DNA from: Synechococcaceae cyanobacterium RL_1_2
Lineage (GTDB): Bacteria; Cyanobacteriota; Cyanobacteriia; Cyanobacteriales; JAAUPO01
Direction of reading: 5' to 3'
Length of the DNA stretch: 6,230 nt
Assembly (NCBI GenBank): GCA_012033095.1
Contig: JAAUPO010000151.1
Span: 1-6,230 of the forward strand
Of the stretch, positions 6,168-6,230 are shown one piece after another (within the stretch, counting starts at the first letter, position 1; each line of letters begins with the position of its first letter). Position numbers and translations under genes: made by a program. The notes beneath the pieces were generated by a model. That model saw only the letters and a program-made list of their open reading frames with translations. It was not told the origin of the DNA and did no database searches.

Positions 6168-6230
6168 GGACTTACGCCCAAGCCCCTAAATCCCCAAATT
6201 TGGAGGACTTGCTTGAACGATTGTCCCCAA
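6168..6230. repeat. Probable dispersed repeat or mobile-element end, cut by the window edge
   Basis: From GGACTTACGC (6168-6177) the sequence changes style to AAGCCCCTAAATCCCC followed by AAATTTGGAGGACTTGC. A 10-base perfect palindrome CCAAATTTGG lies at 6194-6203, with partly complementary flanks (AAATCCCC against GGAGGACTT). From general knowledge, GGACTTACGC and the style of CCCCTAAATCCCC/GGGGGACTT recur in many cyanobacterial genomes as small non-coding repeats or ends of insertion elements. No transposase reading frame is visible, and the element, if real, continues beyond the window. Confidence 0.4.

Overview
The window looks like ordinary chromosomal DNA from a cyanobacterium, probably a unicellular one of the Synechocystis type. 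The main evidence is eight exact copies of the HIP1 octamer GCGATCGC in 6.2 kb, where less than one is expected by chance, plus many one-base variants. A DUF29 protein, a family abundant in cyanobacteria, agrees with this. I cannot name the species from sequence alone.

Layout, left to right. Bases 2-52 hold what may be the last 16 codons of a plus-strand gene. It converges on a minus-strand DUF29 gene (80-529). A 285-base divergent spacer follows, then uvrB on the plus strand (815-2812), full length with its helicase motifs intact. uvrB converges, with a 26-base gap, on a minus-strand TetR-family regulator (2839-3474). Upstream of that on the same strand lie a stand-alone methylenetetrahydrofolate reductase-like gene (3779-4672) and trpS (4968-5978). 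The last 250 bases hold the trpS leader and, at the right edge, the start of what looks like a dispersed cyanobacterial repeat or the end of a mobile element.

The three minus-strand genes trpS, metF-like and tetR are separated by spacers of about 300 bases, so they are more likely separate transcription units than one operon. No pathway links the five main genes: they cover nucleotide excision repair, tRNA charging, one-carbon metabolism, transcriptional control and an unknown DUF29 role. I found no CRISPR array, tRNA, rRNA, transposase gene, toxin-antitoxin pair or phage gene, and no strong candidate for a new system. The observations worth a second look are non-coding: a 27-base dyad just before trpS, a bulged 10-bp dyad upstream of the metF-like gene, a short palindrome before the TetR gene, and the repeat-like right edge.
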